A stretch of DNA of 64,000 nt from Cycas panzhihuaensis (lineage: Eukaryota > Cycadophyta): assembly GCA_023213395.1 (NCBI GenBank), contig CM041465.1:242551741-242615740 (forward strand). Direction: 5' to 3'. Of this stretch, positions 31,283 through 44,113 are shown piece after piece. Both the position numbers and the translations under genes were made by a program. The number at the start of each line of letters is the position of its first letter. Position 1 is the stretch's first letter. Under the pieces are notes generated by a model that saw nothing but the letters and a program-made list of their open reading frames with translations, had not been told where the DNA came from and made no database searches.

Positions 31283-32985
31283 AGATGGTGTGCTTCGGTT
31301 GGACTAAGGCAAGATGTCTCTTAATAATGTTGTGTTTCCTCTATTTCAGGCCAAAGTAGAGATGCAAAAAAAAAACTATGGGAATCTAAGAACCACCTTT
31401 TCCAACTCCTAAGAAGGAGACTCTACTTGTTTACATTGTTTAGTTTGAATGTAGTTGCAGTAATAAAAGGCTAAGATATAAGAGAGGGATACAAGGATTT
31501 GCTAGCTTGCATAAGCAAGTAGATGAGTTCTAAGTTTGGAATTATATTGACAATGTTTTTTGTTTTTGTTTTTTAGGATTCTTTTCCTTGTATTATTTTA
31601 ACTTCTTAGGTTTATTCAAATAAAGGAAAGGTTAAGCAATAGTGTGATTATAATATTTTTAAAAATGTAAAAAAAAACTAATAAAACCAAAGAGATCAAT
31701 TATATTTCTAAGCCAAGTGAAGAAAGTAAACCATGCACATAATTATTCTTCTTTTTTGAGTAAATATCACACAAAATAAAGGACTACTATCTTCTAAATA
31801 TTTAAGATACACTTTCTTTAATAAGCAAAATATATGAGATGCAAGTCATGTAGAATAATGTGTTCCATGTATGTTATTTGATGAAAATTAAAATGATTAT
31901 GAAAGCTGATAAGATGTTTTGCAACTCATATGCATGTTTCTTCAATGTAGACAATGATAATTCCAAGTTATGTAAAGAGTTTTGAGTATATTTTTAGCCA
32001 ATAAAAGATAACATGCAATCCATGAAACTAATATACAACTAGTAACATATTCACTTCATTTATCAAATAAGACTAGATCAAAATATAGGAAGGTTCTATC
32101 ACTCATAGAGCTTTATGGTACAATGGAATCCTTGAACCTCATAAAAGATGTACTTATTCACAAGTTTTCTATTTATGTACATGCATACATGAACACACAC
32201 ACACACACACATACATACAAGAGAAGGAGCAAAGTAGAGAGTCAAGGAATGTAACATGAATAATTATAAGAGTCCACTATCATAATGGTGATTTTTTGTG
32301 CCTTAGATTAGCAATCCCTCTTTTCAAGACCAATCTTTTCCAATTTTTCCCTTTTAAACAAGCATAAAAGATAGTAAAATTGAGAAGAAAAATGGTAATA
32401 AAATTAAAAAGGTAGGAATGGTATAATTAAAATCTCTTAGGAAGTTCAGATAGCTAAGAAGAATGGGAAGAAGTAGCTATATGTCAAGGTGAATAGGAAG
32501 ATCTCACTTCACTATAGTCTACTTCCTTCTATTCCCATAAAGGGCTAACCTTTTAGCTAAGGAATCTTAAAGAAATATGCTATGAGATAGGTTCAAAATT
32601 TAAACAAATGAGAGAGCAACAACTAGCCATAAAAGTCACCAAGAAAGCAATAATAAGATAAAGAGAAATAATAAAATAGAAGGCCTTACTAGAGTAATAG
32701 AGTCTAAAATAAATACTTACAGTAAATAAAATACCTCAATAAGCATTAATAAGTGGAATTTGAATGGGATAAGATCAATATTTAGAACTCTAAATCTTTT
32801 TTATCTTAACTCCTTCATTTTTTCCTCAAAGATACAAGCCAAGAATCTCCTAAATCTCTCTTAAACACCAAAATCAATATAAAAATCGCCAATTGATACT
32901 AAATGAGAGTCTCCTGAAGGGTTTTGGAGGGTTCTATATATAGATGGAATAGGTTTGCACCAAATTTAGGAGACAATATATAAAA
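31283..32985 (-). repeat. Element E 5' LTR, inner part
   Basis: No coding potential; A/T-rich. A minus-strand TATA box (CTATATATAG, 32,934-32,944) sits near the upstream end, in the position expected from the LTRs of A and B. An (AC)n run lies at 32,195-32,212. Cut at 32,985 by copia-D. Confidence 0.55.
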
Positions 32986-33483
32986 TATTAGATATGTTCA
33001 ACACTTTGCAAGTATTACATAGATATAGGCATTACACTCAAGACCCTTTATGGGGTTTACAGGCTTATTATAGGGTCACCAATAAGGAGGTCTAGGGGGA
33101 CAGCGGCCTCCCAGGTGGGGGTTCGGGGGCAAGAGCCCCTGAGAAAAAATTTTGGATGTCTTATGGAGGTCTTTGTCATCCCATGATTTATGCCCATTAT
33201 ATTGTAAAACTGTAAGGCAGTATCTTGTAAAGTTGTATTTATATATTATTATATAATGGAATATGTAAAAATGTTAGGTGAGTCTTTAATGAGGTAGAAA
33301 TAAGAGCTAAGGTTTTTCATCTCTATAATTCTTTATCTATTTCTCAAAATAATAAAATGTCTATGTTTAGACCTAAATCTCCTAGTATTTTTTGTTGTGT
33401 ATTTAATTTGTTTATGCTATTTATTCTTTATATAGTTTAGGGTTCTATTAATATATTACTTCTATGATTATATTTTCTCTTTA
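32986..33483 (+). repeat. Copia-D 5' LTR
   Basis: 498 bp, starting TATTAGATAT and ending TCTCTTTA. Its GC-rich block (33,085-33,150) contains a GGGGC-AAGA-GCCCC hairpin similar in place and form to that of the copia-1 family. Confidence 0.85.
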
Positions 33484-33485
33484 TT

Positions 33486-33497
33486 TGGTATCAAAGC
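33486..33497 (+). other. Copia-D primer binding site
   Basis: TGGTATCAAAGC, the initiator-Met tRNA type used by most plant copia elements (consensus TGGTATCAGAGC). Confidence 0.8.
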
Positions 33498-33549
33498 TAA
33501 GGGTTTTAGTTCTATGAGAAGCCATTTAGTGAGTGAAAGCCTTATTTGA

Positions 33550-34420
33550 TGAGCTTGAGTATGAAGGTCATGACAAACACTACAAAGATGGAGATTAAAA
33601 AGTTTAATGGCTAGAACTTTAAGTTATGGAAGCTAAAGATAGAAGATATCCTCGTTGAGAAGGATCAGTAGATTGTTGTAGTAGAAACAAAGCCTATGAC
33701 TATGGGTGATGAAGACTAGAAGAAGCTTGATTAAAAAGTAATTAGTTTGATAGGTTTATTCCTTTCAAACATAGTGTTATTGAATGTTTCCACAGAGCCT
33801 ATGGCTAAAGATCTATGGAAAAAGTTAAAAGCTTATATCAGACTATATTTCTTTAGATAAAGTTATATTCATTTAGTATGAGTGATGAAGATGCAATTGT
33901 AGATCATCTCACTACATTTAACATCATGGTGATCTAGCTTGTTTTAGTTGGGATAATAATATCTAAAGAAGATAAGTGTATTACCTTATTATATTTGCTT
34001 CATGATTTCTAGGATAATCTTATGATAATGATTAGTAGCATGAGTGCTACCACTTTAAAATTTAATAATGTTATTGCCACCCTACTATTAGAAGAGATAA
34101 GGTAAAAATCTTTTGAGGATTATTTTAAAGAATCATTAGTAGTGAGAGGTCAAATATTAGATCACAACTAATAAAGGCCTAAGACTAAACAACCAAATCT
34201 AGAAGAAAATCTAAATATCCATGTAGAGGACCCTTAGTATACTAGAGATGTGGGAAGGATGGCCATATTAAGAGTCAATGTTGAGTCAAAGTTGATAATG
34301 GAAAGTCACCTAAAGCTACTTCTTCCATAGTAGAAAAATCCTCCAATGAAGCTAATGGAGATGTTATTTGGCAACCTTAGGTAAGTTGTCAAATGTTGAG
34401 TCTTAGTTAATTGACTCTAA
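33550..34420 (+). pseudogene. Copia-D gag
   Basis: Starts near ATGAAGGTCATG and shows KKFNG-stop-NFKLWKLKIEDIL near 33,597, then LLYLLHDF near 33,995 and the knuckle remnant RCGKDGHIKSQC near 34,243. Stops (mostly TAG and TAA) are frequent, at Trp and Gln positions relative to the family. No continuous ORF is left. Confidence 0.7.
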
Positions 34421-35800
34421 TGCTTCCCTTCATATTATTCCCCATAGGGAATGGTTTTATGAATATGAAAGTATTAATGGAGGTGAAATATTTCATGGTG
34501 ATTATTACCCATATAAAAGTATGGGTTTTGGAAGGGTGAAGGTTTAGTTTAGGGATGGAAGGTTTAAAACTATCCCTAATATTAGTTATATTTCTAGTTT
34601 GACTATGTGTTTATTATCTATTAGTTAATTAGGTAATATAGGAATAGAATTGATTTTCAATAAAGATAATTATAGAATGGTTTGATGAGCATTGGTGTTA
34701 GCAAGAGGGTTCTAATTTAGAACACTATCCATTCTTAATACGAGCATAGTGTGTGTTGGCAATTATAATTCAATTATCACAAAAAGTAGTAATAATATAG
34801 ATGAGACCCAAATATCACCTACTAGAAAAATAATGATGTTGCATCAAAGATTAGGTTATATTAAAGAGAAAAGCCTCCATGATTGATTCTCCAAAGATAT
34901 GGTAGAAGACATCTATGGAATTAATAGCTCCTTTCATTTTGATTTTTGTGAGAATTGTGTATATGGAAAATAGAATAAGGTTAATTTTCCTTTAAGCTCA
35001 AAGAGAGCAAAGGATATTTTGTAATTAGTGCACAATAATGCTTTTGGACCTATTGATACACCCTTATTGGGTGGGTCCAAATACTTTATCTCATTCATAG
35101 ATGATTTCTCAAGAAATATATGGTTGTGCTTTCTCAAGAAAAAATCTAGGATCTTTAATAAATTCAAAGAATTCAAGGCCTTGATTGAGAATTAAAGTGA
35201 TAAGTAGATCAAGGTATTAAGGACTGATAATGGAGGTGAGTTTTGATTAAAAGAGTTTAAGTAGTTCTATAAGCAGTGTGGGATAGTAAGGTGGAATACA
35301 ATTCCCTATATGCCATAGTAGAATGGATTTTCTAAAAGGATGAATAGGACCTTGCTGAAGAAATCAAGTATACTCAATGTTGCTAGTTTAGAGAAGAAAT
35401 TTTAGGTTGAGGTTGTGATGACTACAAGATACCTAATAAACAAATCACTAACAATAACCTTAGTATTTAAAACACTTAAAGAAGTGTGGTCTAGTAAGAA
35501 ACCATCTCTTGGTCATCTTAGAATTTTTTATTATGAAGATTTTGTATATGTTCGTAGACTACAAAGCACTAAGCTTGATTTTAAAATATAAAAGACTATT
35601 TTTATTGGCTATGGTGATAGTATTAAGGGTATAAGCTTTATAACCTTGAAACACAAAAAGTTGTGTATGGCCATGATGTTGTCTTTAGAGAGGAGTTTAA
35701 GTCTCTATAGTAGGATGAAGAACCAAAGGAGGAAGACTCTAAGAAGATATAATTTAAGGTAAAGGATGAAGATTCTACATCAAAATATGAATTAGCTAAA
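34421..35800 (+). pseudogene. Copia-D protease and integrase
   Basis: A protease remnant near 34,415 (LIDSNASLHI, D-S-N in place of D-S-G), integrase blocks with HQRLGYIKEKSLH near 34,842, FGPIDTPLLGGSKYFISFIDDFSRNIW near 35,040-35,125, RTDNGGEF near 35,220 and NGFSKRMNR near 35,325. Many stops. The order and motifs are standard for copia integrase. Confidence 0.75.
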
Positions 35801-37487
35801 AAGGAAGGATAAATTATAGAGGTAACTCAACCTCAAGAACCCCATACCTTGAGGAGATCAACTCGTGAGAGAAGATAGCCTGATAGGTACATTCCTAAAG
35901 ACTTTTTCCACTCCTCTTTTGTTTAATCTACTATAGATAATGATCTAAGTACTATTCGGGAGTCTTTAGAGTTAAAAGAGAGCTAACTCTAAATGAAGAC
36001 CATGGAAAAAAACCTATTGATAATAAATGGATCTTCAAGAAGAATTTATGGGCAGATATTACTGTAGAAAAGTATAAGACCTACTTGGTAATAAAGAGTT
36101 ATTACTAAGTCAAGGGAATAAGTCTTAGTGAGGTATTTTCTCTTGTTGCAAAAGTAGCTTCAATTAGAATTTTATTAGTTGTAGCAGCTACATATAACCT
36201 TAATATGGATTAAATGGATGTAAAAACTACATTTATTCATAGTGACATCGAGAAAGAAATTTATATATTACAGCCTAAAGAGTTTAAAGTTGCAAGGAAG
36301 GAGAATATAATGTGTAGGTTGAAGAAGTCATTATACAACTTGAAATAATCACTAAGGATGTGGTATCAAAAGTTTAATTTGTATATATTGGCAGATAACT
36401 TTGCGTATAGCAAAGTAGATCATTGTGTTTATTAGAAGTATGTTGATGATCATTTTGTTATTCTAACTTTATATATTAATGATATACTTTTAGTTAGTAA
36501 TAACAAAGAAATGAACTAACTTATGAAAGGTCAATTAGTATTGTATTTTAAGATGAAGGACCTTGGTGTTGCATATTTTATTTTAGGCATTAAGATTAAA
36601 ATGGATAAGAGAAACAAAAAGATTTGGCTTAGCCAAAGGTAGTATATTGAGATAATACTATAGCAATTCAGGTTGCAAGATAGTAAACCAGTTAATGTTC
36701 TTATTCATGTTGGTTTAAAATTATTAATTAAACAATGCCCAAGGACTTATCAAGAAGTTCAAGACATGGCATTTATCCCTTATGTTAGTGTTATTAGTAT
36801 CCTGATGTATACAATACTTTATACTTAACCAGACATTACCCATATAGTGGGAGTAGTTAGTTGGTATATCTCAAACCCAAGTAGGGAGCATTGGGTGACT
36901 ATGAAAAGGATTTTCAGGTATCTATAGGATACATTAGACTATATAATTTACTACTAAAAAGATTCCAAAAAGAATAGAATAATAAACCTAAGAGTATTTA
37001 TTAATATTGATTGGCCTAGAGATCTTGATAGCAAAAGATCTATAAGTGGATATATTTTTACCCTTTATGGTTACATAGTCAGGTAGATAAGTAAAAGATA
37101 GAAAGTTTCTAGAATAGAAGTGGAGTCTATATTAGCCACCCATACATGTAAGGAAGTGGTTTAGTTATAGAGATTATGCATAGATATTGGCTTCAAGAAG
37201 GATGCTATGAGGATAGATTATGATAGTCAAAGAATAATCTACTTGACAAAGAACCCTATATTTCATGTTTGATTGAAGGATATTGATGTGTAATTCCATT
37301 TTGCGAGAGAAATAGTTCAAAATCATAAGGTGGAATTATAGAAGATTGCTATACAAGACAATGCTATAGACTCATTAACTAAGATTATTAGCACAGAAAA
37401 ATTTAGATGGTGTATAAAGGTAATGGACGTTTATAATTTTGGCATTAAGTAGTTGTGTATGTAGGTTTATTCTAAAGTGTTCACCAA
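35801..37487 (+). pseudogene. Copia-D reverse transcriptase and RNase H
   Basis: NKWIFKKNL near 36,027, GISLSEVFSLVAK near 36,117, the catalytic box at about 36,468 as Y-I-N-D (second Asp lost), and RNase H blocks DSKRSISGYIFTL near 37,025 and KFRWC near 37,398. Broken by many stops and several indels. Confidence 0.75.
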
Positions 37488-37496
37488 GTGGGAGAT

Positions 37497-37989
37497 TATT
37501 GGATATATTGAACACTTTAAAAGTCTTACATGGATATAAGTATTACACTTGAGCCCCTTTGTAGGGTCATGGGGCCTATTGTAGGGTTGCCAGCTGGGGG
37601 GTCTAGGGGCCATCGGCCCCCTAAGCGGCATTTTGAGGGCAAGAATCCTGGAGAAAAATTTTTGGATGTCTTATAAGGATCTTTGTCAACCCATGATTTA
37701 TGTCCATTGTATTATAAAATTGCAAGGTAGTATCTTATAAAGTTATGTCTATATATTCTTATGTAACAACATGTGTAAAAAGGTTAAACAAGTCTTTGAT
37801 GGGGCAAAAAGAAGAGTTAGGGTTTTCATCTCTGTAATTCTTTAGTTATTGCTCAGAATAATAAAAGGTCTATGCTTAGACTTGAATCTCTGGGTGTCTT
37901 TTATATGATTATTTTGTTTATGCTATTTATTTTTTGCATGGTTTAGAGTTCTATTAATACATTACTTTTGTACTTATATTTTCTCTTCA
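37497..37989 (+). repeat. Copia-D 3' LTR
   Basis: 493 bp, starts TATTGGATAT and ends TCTCTTCA; colinear with 32,986-33,483. Its hairpin block is more mutated than in the 5' LTR. Confidence 0.85.
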
Positions 37990-37994
37990 CAAAA

Positions 37995-38734
37995 TAGAGG
38001 GAAACTAGAATGTTTAAAAAAAAATCTATACATGTTAGTAAAAAATATAACCAGTCATATTTTATTAGCAATCAAAAATATAGTTTCCTTAATAAAATGT
38101 GATCAATCACACTTTTAGTATAACTAAAAATGTGATGAAATATAAAGTGAAAATTTTAAGAATTGATTGTAAAAGTCAAATTTTATCAAGTAATATTGGT
38201 TCAAAATATCTTCACTAGTAAAAAGAGATAGCTTAAAAGAAGTTTAAACTTAAGCACAAGTCTAAAAATCATAAAGAATTAATAATTTAAATACGAAATC
38301 AAGGGAAAAAAAGACTAAAACAAAGAGACATTTCAAAATGAAAAAATGAGTTAAAATGGGCTATGGGAGAGATTATATTCCTATAGTTTAATTCATTGGA
38401 AAATAGAGGACATAATAGTACATTTATCATTATCTAACATGCATCATTCACAACAACAACAACACAACATTTCATTGAAACTATGCATGATCTGATATAA
38501 CACATTACAACATTCATGATTAGATTAAACATTAATCAACAAGTAATATATCTATCAATGAAATACATGGAAATTGATTGAAGGCCAAGTTTTGATGAAA
38601 TAATCTCCATGGAAAGAGTACTAAGAGAAGGTCTTTCCTTATTCTCTAGTTGGGTAGAGACAGTACTCAATCTAGCAGAGAGGAAAAAAAAATTGATATT
38701 TTTTGCCTATTGAGTAGCTTCCTATGATCATAAA
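37995..38734. other. A/T-rich segment between copia-D and a Ty3 LTR
   Basis: No gene seen. If the PBS at 38,735-38,750 is real, this is the leader/gag start of a minus-strand Ty3 element, but no gag peptide could be recognised. It contains an (ACA)n run near 38,451-38,464. Confidence 0.35.
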
Positions 38735-39172
38735 CTTGGAACTGATACCATCTGGGATGATTCTTCCTACAGGCACTTCTTGAAATGATAGAAAAATAAC
38801 AATTCACAACCACTTTATTCTAATCAACGAGGATAAATGCATTGCCAAAAAGTCTCACAAAGTATAAGAGCATCAATTAATCACCAAAGGAAGAGTACTA
38901 AAGTATAATCTTTTACAAGAGTAATACTAAGATGGTTATCTTTTACAGTCCATGACCCTCATATTGATAAAAGAAGGTCTTTTCCAAGCAATCCTATTAG
39001 TGGCCCAGGTGGCCTTACATTTTATTAGATAACTTAATAGAATTGCATTCCATTGGCTAGCTTATCAGCTTATGTACAAAGTTCCATAATGAACCTTATC
39101 ACTTAACTTTATGGTAGCTCTTTTCTTATTAGTGCTTTACATAACTTAACAAGATGAGTTATGTAACATTAT
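38735..39172 (-). repeat. Ty3 (element G family) 5' LTR with PBS
   Basis: On the minus strand the LTR (39,172-38,751) ends at a TGGTATCAGTTCC primer site (38,750-38,735). It aligns with the LTR of element G at 43,685-44,101: GAGTACTAAAGTAT, TATTAGTGGCCCAGGTGGCCTTACAT and TAGTGCTT blocks occur in both in the same order. Confidence 0.65.
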
Positions 39173-42000
39173 TCATACATGCTTCCATATAAATTTTTTC
39201 CTTTTTTTTAATTCTAGTTTAATTAGATCATAAAATTAAAAAGGGATAAAGTAACTCAGTATAAATAGGTCTTGTTTACTTAGAAGACCCATAGTAGAAT
39301 GAGGATTAGCATGCAATTAAGAGTCCCTAAACCCATGAGATGTAGATTCACATATTACGTAGAATTCTTTATTGTATGCACTCAAAATTTAAATGTATTA
39401 TAATTTGTATTTTGTGCTTTTCTTTTTGCTTTTTTATCTTTTTAGGCTAGGTTCTCACCCATTTGGAGGAGGAATAATCTAATTATAAGTTATACTTTAT
39501 CTCCAACTATTATTTTGGTCTTGTACTCAAGGTTTAGGCTTGTCTCCTTATGTTCCAAATAAATCATAAGTGAGGAACTATCCTAACTGCATATGGTCAA
39601 GAGAGTTAATTAAGCTTTATTAGATTTATTAAAAGCATTTTTCTTCTTATTGCCTTTTCCTCTAAGAAGCTTAAGACTATCTAAAATTGAATGTATGCAT
39701 CCTAGAACTTTCTACACATGGTAGTTTAGATATTATTAGATGAGATAATCCATATTAATTCACCAACAAGTAAGTCACACATATGGTCTTATTGCTTATA
39801 TATTACTTCTCATCAATTCTTCCATTATTTTAATTTAATTCAATTAGTATGTTTGTTAATTAAGTCAGATAAGAGAGGTTAGTAACTTTAGGGGCTTAGA
39901 TCTTCCTTTTGGTTCAATAGATTTCAATAACATTTGGGGTATTGATGCCCTGACAATTCTCTTAATCTTTAGCACCTACCTTGGGTATTATTTTCTCCTT
40001 TTAAGAAGGCTTTTTTAGTAGTGTCTTTTCTTTTGTTATACTTAATTACATATAGATTAGTGATAGTTTAGAATTTTAATTAATTATTTATTTTATTGCT
40101 AAGTTGCTTAACTAGTTAGTTTGATATTACTTATATTATCTTTATTTTCTTCCCCCATTTCTCTTTTCTTTAAGGCATGCCTTTCTATCCTTCTATGCAT
40201 CCTACATCCTCACATTTATGTTTATGAGACATACAAGTGTCTTGAAACAAGTTGTTGAGTCTCCCTTCTTTGACATAGGCCCCTTACATAGGTCTTAAGT
40301 TAAATTGTGCAAGTTACATCCCCCTCTTAAGGTTACAGATACTTATGACTATCCTTATATGTATTTGATATTAATGCCTACCATATGATATCCATTGGAC
40401 CCCTTATTATTAAAATTAGTATAATAATAATGAATCATGATTGATAGTATTTTGTAATAGTTCTACATCTAGATATTTTCAGTTATAATAAAACCTCTTA
40501 CATTAGTTACATTGATCAATCTTTAATACCACAAGGCAATGGTTTCACTTGCATATTAGTGAAGATTCATTCTTAATCATTTTTTCATAAGGATATGGTA
40601 TGTCTCTATCCATTTATTTCATTTTTATTAACATTTATATAAGGTTAAAAACTTGTTGTCTACGCTTTCATGGTCATTTTATATTTTGCATGTTTATAAA
40701 GGTTGCAAATAATGGTTTTCATGTTCACAATATACTTTTCTTCCTCTAGGGAACCCATCAAGAAAACTTTCATCATCAGATTGATAAAAATAGTGTATAA
40801 AATTATTAATAATATGATAATCAACCCATTTTTATATTCCATATTATGAAGACATTATGCATTATGTTAGAATTAACATCAATACTATGCATTCCTAAAG
40901 AGGTAAAGTGTAGATGCCATATATCTATTTTTATATCATTTACAAATCATTTATATATTATGATTTTTATTTTTATATATAAGTAATAAATTCATAAAGG
41001 CATCACTAATTTATTGAGTAACTTTGTATTATATTTTATACACAACCCTGGTAGCATTTTACATAGATATTTATGATACATTTATAGTAGTACTAGACAT
41101 ATGATGGCATATAAATATGTATTTATACTCATTGTTTAATTACCATGAGATTATCTTATACCATCTTACGATCTTGAGATGTTTCTTATAGACCATTATA
41201 GGGAAGATCTATTAAAAGCTTTAGGAGGCCATTTTTATTGCAGTATCACTATCTTCATTTCCTGAAATCTTAATTTTATTGAGGGGGGCACGGGAGGGAG
41301 GGGTTTGTTTATTTAGACATATGGAACTATAATTTCCTTCAAAAGAGTATTATTCTTTAATAAGAGATATCACTTTCTTATATTAGGACTTTGAAGAATG
41401 ATGACTACTTCTAATTATCAATAGCCATTTCACCCACTTATTCTTTTAACAGCTAAGGGAGAAGTTTAATTTTGGTATTATAGTCTCTAAGTATTAACTA
41501 AGGTAAATTTCCTTATATATATTTTCTCTTTATAAACATTTTTCTTTATTAATTTAGAAGGATTTATATCTATCCCTTTGTGAAACTATTTGTGCCATTT
41601 AATTCCTTATAAATTAATAAAGAGCATTACTTTCCATTAAAGTAAATATAAAGATTGAATCTATTTTGAAGAAAGAAACTCCCTTTTTCATGTTTGGATC
41701 CTTTATTCTAGTGCATAAATATCTACAATATGAAAGTGAGGAAAATATATGATTCTAGATTAAAGAACTTATCTATACATGTCTATGATTTGGCTTGATC
41801 TCTTCCTTTCCAATAGAAAAATAAGGAGATTTTATAGATGAATGCAAAGTGTAGGGTGAGTGGTTTTTAGCCCACAATATAGGGAAAAACCATCAAACCA
41901 AATCCATAAGTCTTATTTATGGATTAAAGCAAAACCACATGGGAATTTAAAGATTAGGATAAGATTTGAACTCTTGGGCCACCAAACCTAATAGGCATTG
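39173..42000. other. Unclassified A/T-rich region
   Basis: No coding region or RNA gene is supported. Parts resemble the Tat LTR of element C in plus orientation: TTTTATTGAGGGGGGCAC at about 41,275 against TTTTATTTAGGGGGGCAC at about 54,760, and 41,640-41,760 against 55,340-55,440. It may be an old Tat LTR inserted in the LTR of element E, which would explain why that LTR is far too long. Weak evidence. Confidence 0.35.
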
Positions 42001-42583
42001 ACTTGGGGCTAATGTAGACTACCTAGGAGTATATAATCTTACATTATTGAGTTGATTATCATTGATAGACCTAAATCTAAATAGGTGATAGTCATATCAT
42101 AAATATATTTATAGTATTTTAAGAATGTTCATGATATCATAAAGTACATTGCAATACTACTCCTGCAAGTAAAACTACAAGTGGTTTAGTAACAAATGAG
42201 GTTTTCTAATGAGAAACACATGCAATCAAGCTAAAAGCTCATCACTAAAGGGTCTAAAGATAAATATAGTAAAAACTAGGCAACAAATGGTGAAAAAGGA
42301 GGATTTGATGGATCAAAATAAGGGAAAGAGAATGTTGTAAAAGGAGGATTAGCACTTATTATTCCTTAAAGATCTTAATCGGTGGACTAATGGCTATTGA
42401 TCAAAGTCATAATTATCATTAGCTATAAATATATAAGCAAGCAACAAAACAAACATGTTGAGATATACTCCAACTATCTAAAATCATGATATAAAAAATC
42501 AATGAAATATAAAGAATATCAAAGTGTACCTATACTTACCTATATATCAAAGTGTCAATGTCATTCATAGTAGTTGGGATATA
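42001..42583 (-). repeat. Element E 5' LTR, outer end (U3 start)
   Basis: On the minus strand from 42,583: TATATCCCAACTACTATGAATGAC followed by GGTAAGTATAGGTA matches the start of the B and C LTRs (CCCAGC...GGGAATGGAT...GGTAAGTACAGGTA). The inner limit is a guess. Confidence 0.5.
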
Positions 42584-43042
42584 TTATCCCCTTAATAGTA
42601 GAGCCTCTTCAATATATGGCTAAAATATGGTAAATGTTATTAACACAAGTGACATAAGATATAATAATAAATAAATATATGCATGTAATAATGGGTGATG
42701 TCTACCATAGTGGTGGCTCATTAGCAGATGGCCTGAGGGTGTTACCCTTAGTTTAGCCTCTTAGGAAAACTATGTCAAAGGTGTATAAGCTAGGGAAGAT
42801 GATGGTTTAGTAACTAGATCAATCTGAGTGGCCCTATGGCTACTATAGGCCTAGACATATATAGGTAAATGTGTCAAATGATGGAGGTATTTCTACGTTA
42901 ATAAGACAAGGTAGGTATCATGGACCAAAGTGGGGGCTTGGAAGCCCTATGCCCTTAGATATATGAAGTAGTACCTCAAATACCTAAGGGAGAGACTCAA
43001 TGATCTAAGTGTTAAAAAATAATATTTAATATGGGTTTGATG
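42584..43042. other. Segment without recognised features
   Basis: I see no gene, repeat partner or LTR end here. It could be the first part of the copia F LTR. Confidence 0.3.
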
Positions 43043-43416
43043 TTAATTTTTAGTATCCCCCTTATCTTAACTCTCTCATAGGTATAATTTATATTGAGTT
43101 ATTAAGATGTGTGCATGTGGTGTATACCTATTCATGTAAATATCCCATTGATGGAGTTAAAGAGTTCTTATATTTAATTGGTTAAGTAAGACATTACATG
43201 TACTATTTATATATATTTATGACTAATGCACTAATTAAAAGGTGATCATTTTTCCATATCTTTGTTATATTTTGTATTCTATATACTTCATCTTTTATTT
43301 ACTTCATTTATTACTTTATCACTAATGCCTCACACTTATAACACACTTTATATTCATAGTTTTATTGTCATTTTATAGGTAATTTAGAATCCCATTTTTT
43401 AACATAGTATCAAAGT
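43043..43416 (+). repeat. Copia-type LTR end with PBS (element F)
   Basis: An A/T-rich segment starting near TGTTAATTTTTAG and ending TTTTTTAACA at 43,404, directly followed by TAGTATCAAAGTAGGG, a one-transition version of the copia primer site TGGTATCAAAG. No second LTR copy is in the window. The following 43,417-43,684 shows no recognisable gag. Confidence 0.5.
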
Positions 43417-43684
43417 AGGGTTGAATCTAAGTTATTATGATAAAGTAAAGATCCTAACAATCAAGATTTAAGTTAGGTTTCTCTTATATATACTCAACTT
43501 GTAAGTAGGTAGTAGAGTTTGATGATGTATATTAAAAAATTTGCTAAGATACAATGATAAATTTAAGATAAATTGATTCATCCTACAAAATTTGAGTGGT
43601 CACTCTATAGATTTTGGGGTTGTAAAGAAAGAATTATAGTAGATTTAATTTTTGCCTATTTTTTGTCAGTAATCTTAAAGGCAG

Positions 43685-44101
43685 ATGGAGTGTTTCCTTA
43701 CAGAAATCAATCTTGTAGATGTAGTCCAACAAAAGTAAAAGCCAAAATAGCATAATTTTATAAACAAATCATAAATAAATTGATCACCATAGGGAGTACT
43801 AAAGTATTTTATCTTCAAAGATAATAATACTCAACAACCATTACAAGTGAAGTTTGACCCTTTAAATAAGCATGTGGGGGTCTTCTTCCTTATGATATTA
43901 TTGGTGGCCCTAGTGGCCTTACATCTTATTAGACAACTTAACGATCTATGCACAAATCTTAATAGCTAACATCAATCCTTAACCCTTTAATGGCTCCTTC
44001 TTACTAGTTCTTAGGAAAGGTGGGATTATGTTACATGTTAATCCTTAACCTTTTAGTGGCTCTCGCTTGCTAGTGCTTAGGAAAGGTAGGGTTACATTAC
44101 A
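43685..44101 (-). repeat. Chromovirus G 3' LTR
   Basis: It starts TGTAATGTAACCC at 44,101 on the minus strand, directly after a G-rich polypurine tract (plus-strand 44,102-44,113). It matches the LTR at 38,751-39,172. A GGAAAGGTRGGRTTA segment is repeated at 44,015 and 44,080. Confidence 0.7.
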
Positions 44102-44113
44102 GGTCCCCCCCTC

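Larger units (their letters stand above)
32986..37989 (+). mobile_element. Copia element D, LTR to LTR
   Basis: LTRs at 32,986-33,483 and 37,497-37,989, PBS at 33,486, polypurine AAGTGGGAGA before the 3' LTR. Target duplication candidates TAAAA (32,981) and CAAAA (37,990) match four of five. Internal domains are all present in copia order but heavily mutated and A/T-shifted. A different family from copia-1/2/H. Confidence 0.85.
29619..42583 (-). mobile_element. Ty3/Tat retrotransposon E (old, minus strand), gag and 5' LTR
   Basis: An A/T-rich, more decayed relative of element A in the same orientation. It includes gag (31,260-29,619), a PBS near 31,262-31,281, and an LTR whose inner part is 31,283-32,985 and outer end is near 42,583. 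Copia-1 lies in its gag and copia-D plus other material lies in its LTR. The rest of its pol should be left of the window. Confidence 0.65.

Noticed and set aside
32195-32212. (AC)n run
   Set aside because: A short ordinary microsatellite with no sign of function.
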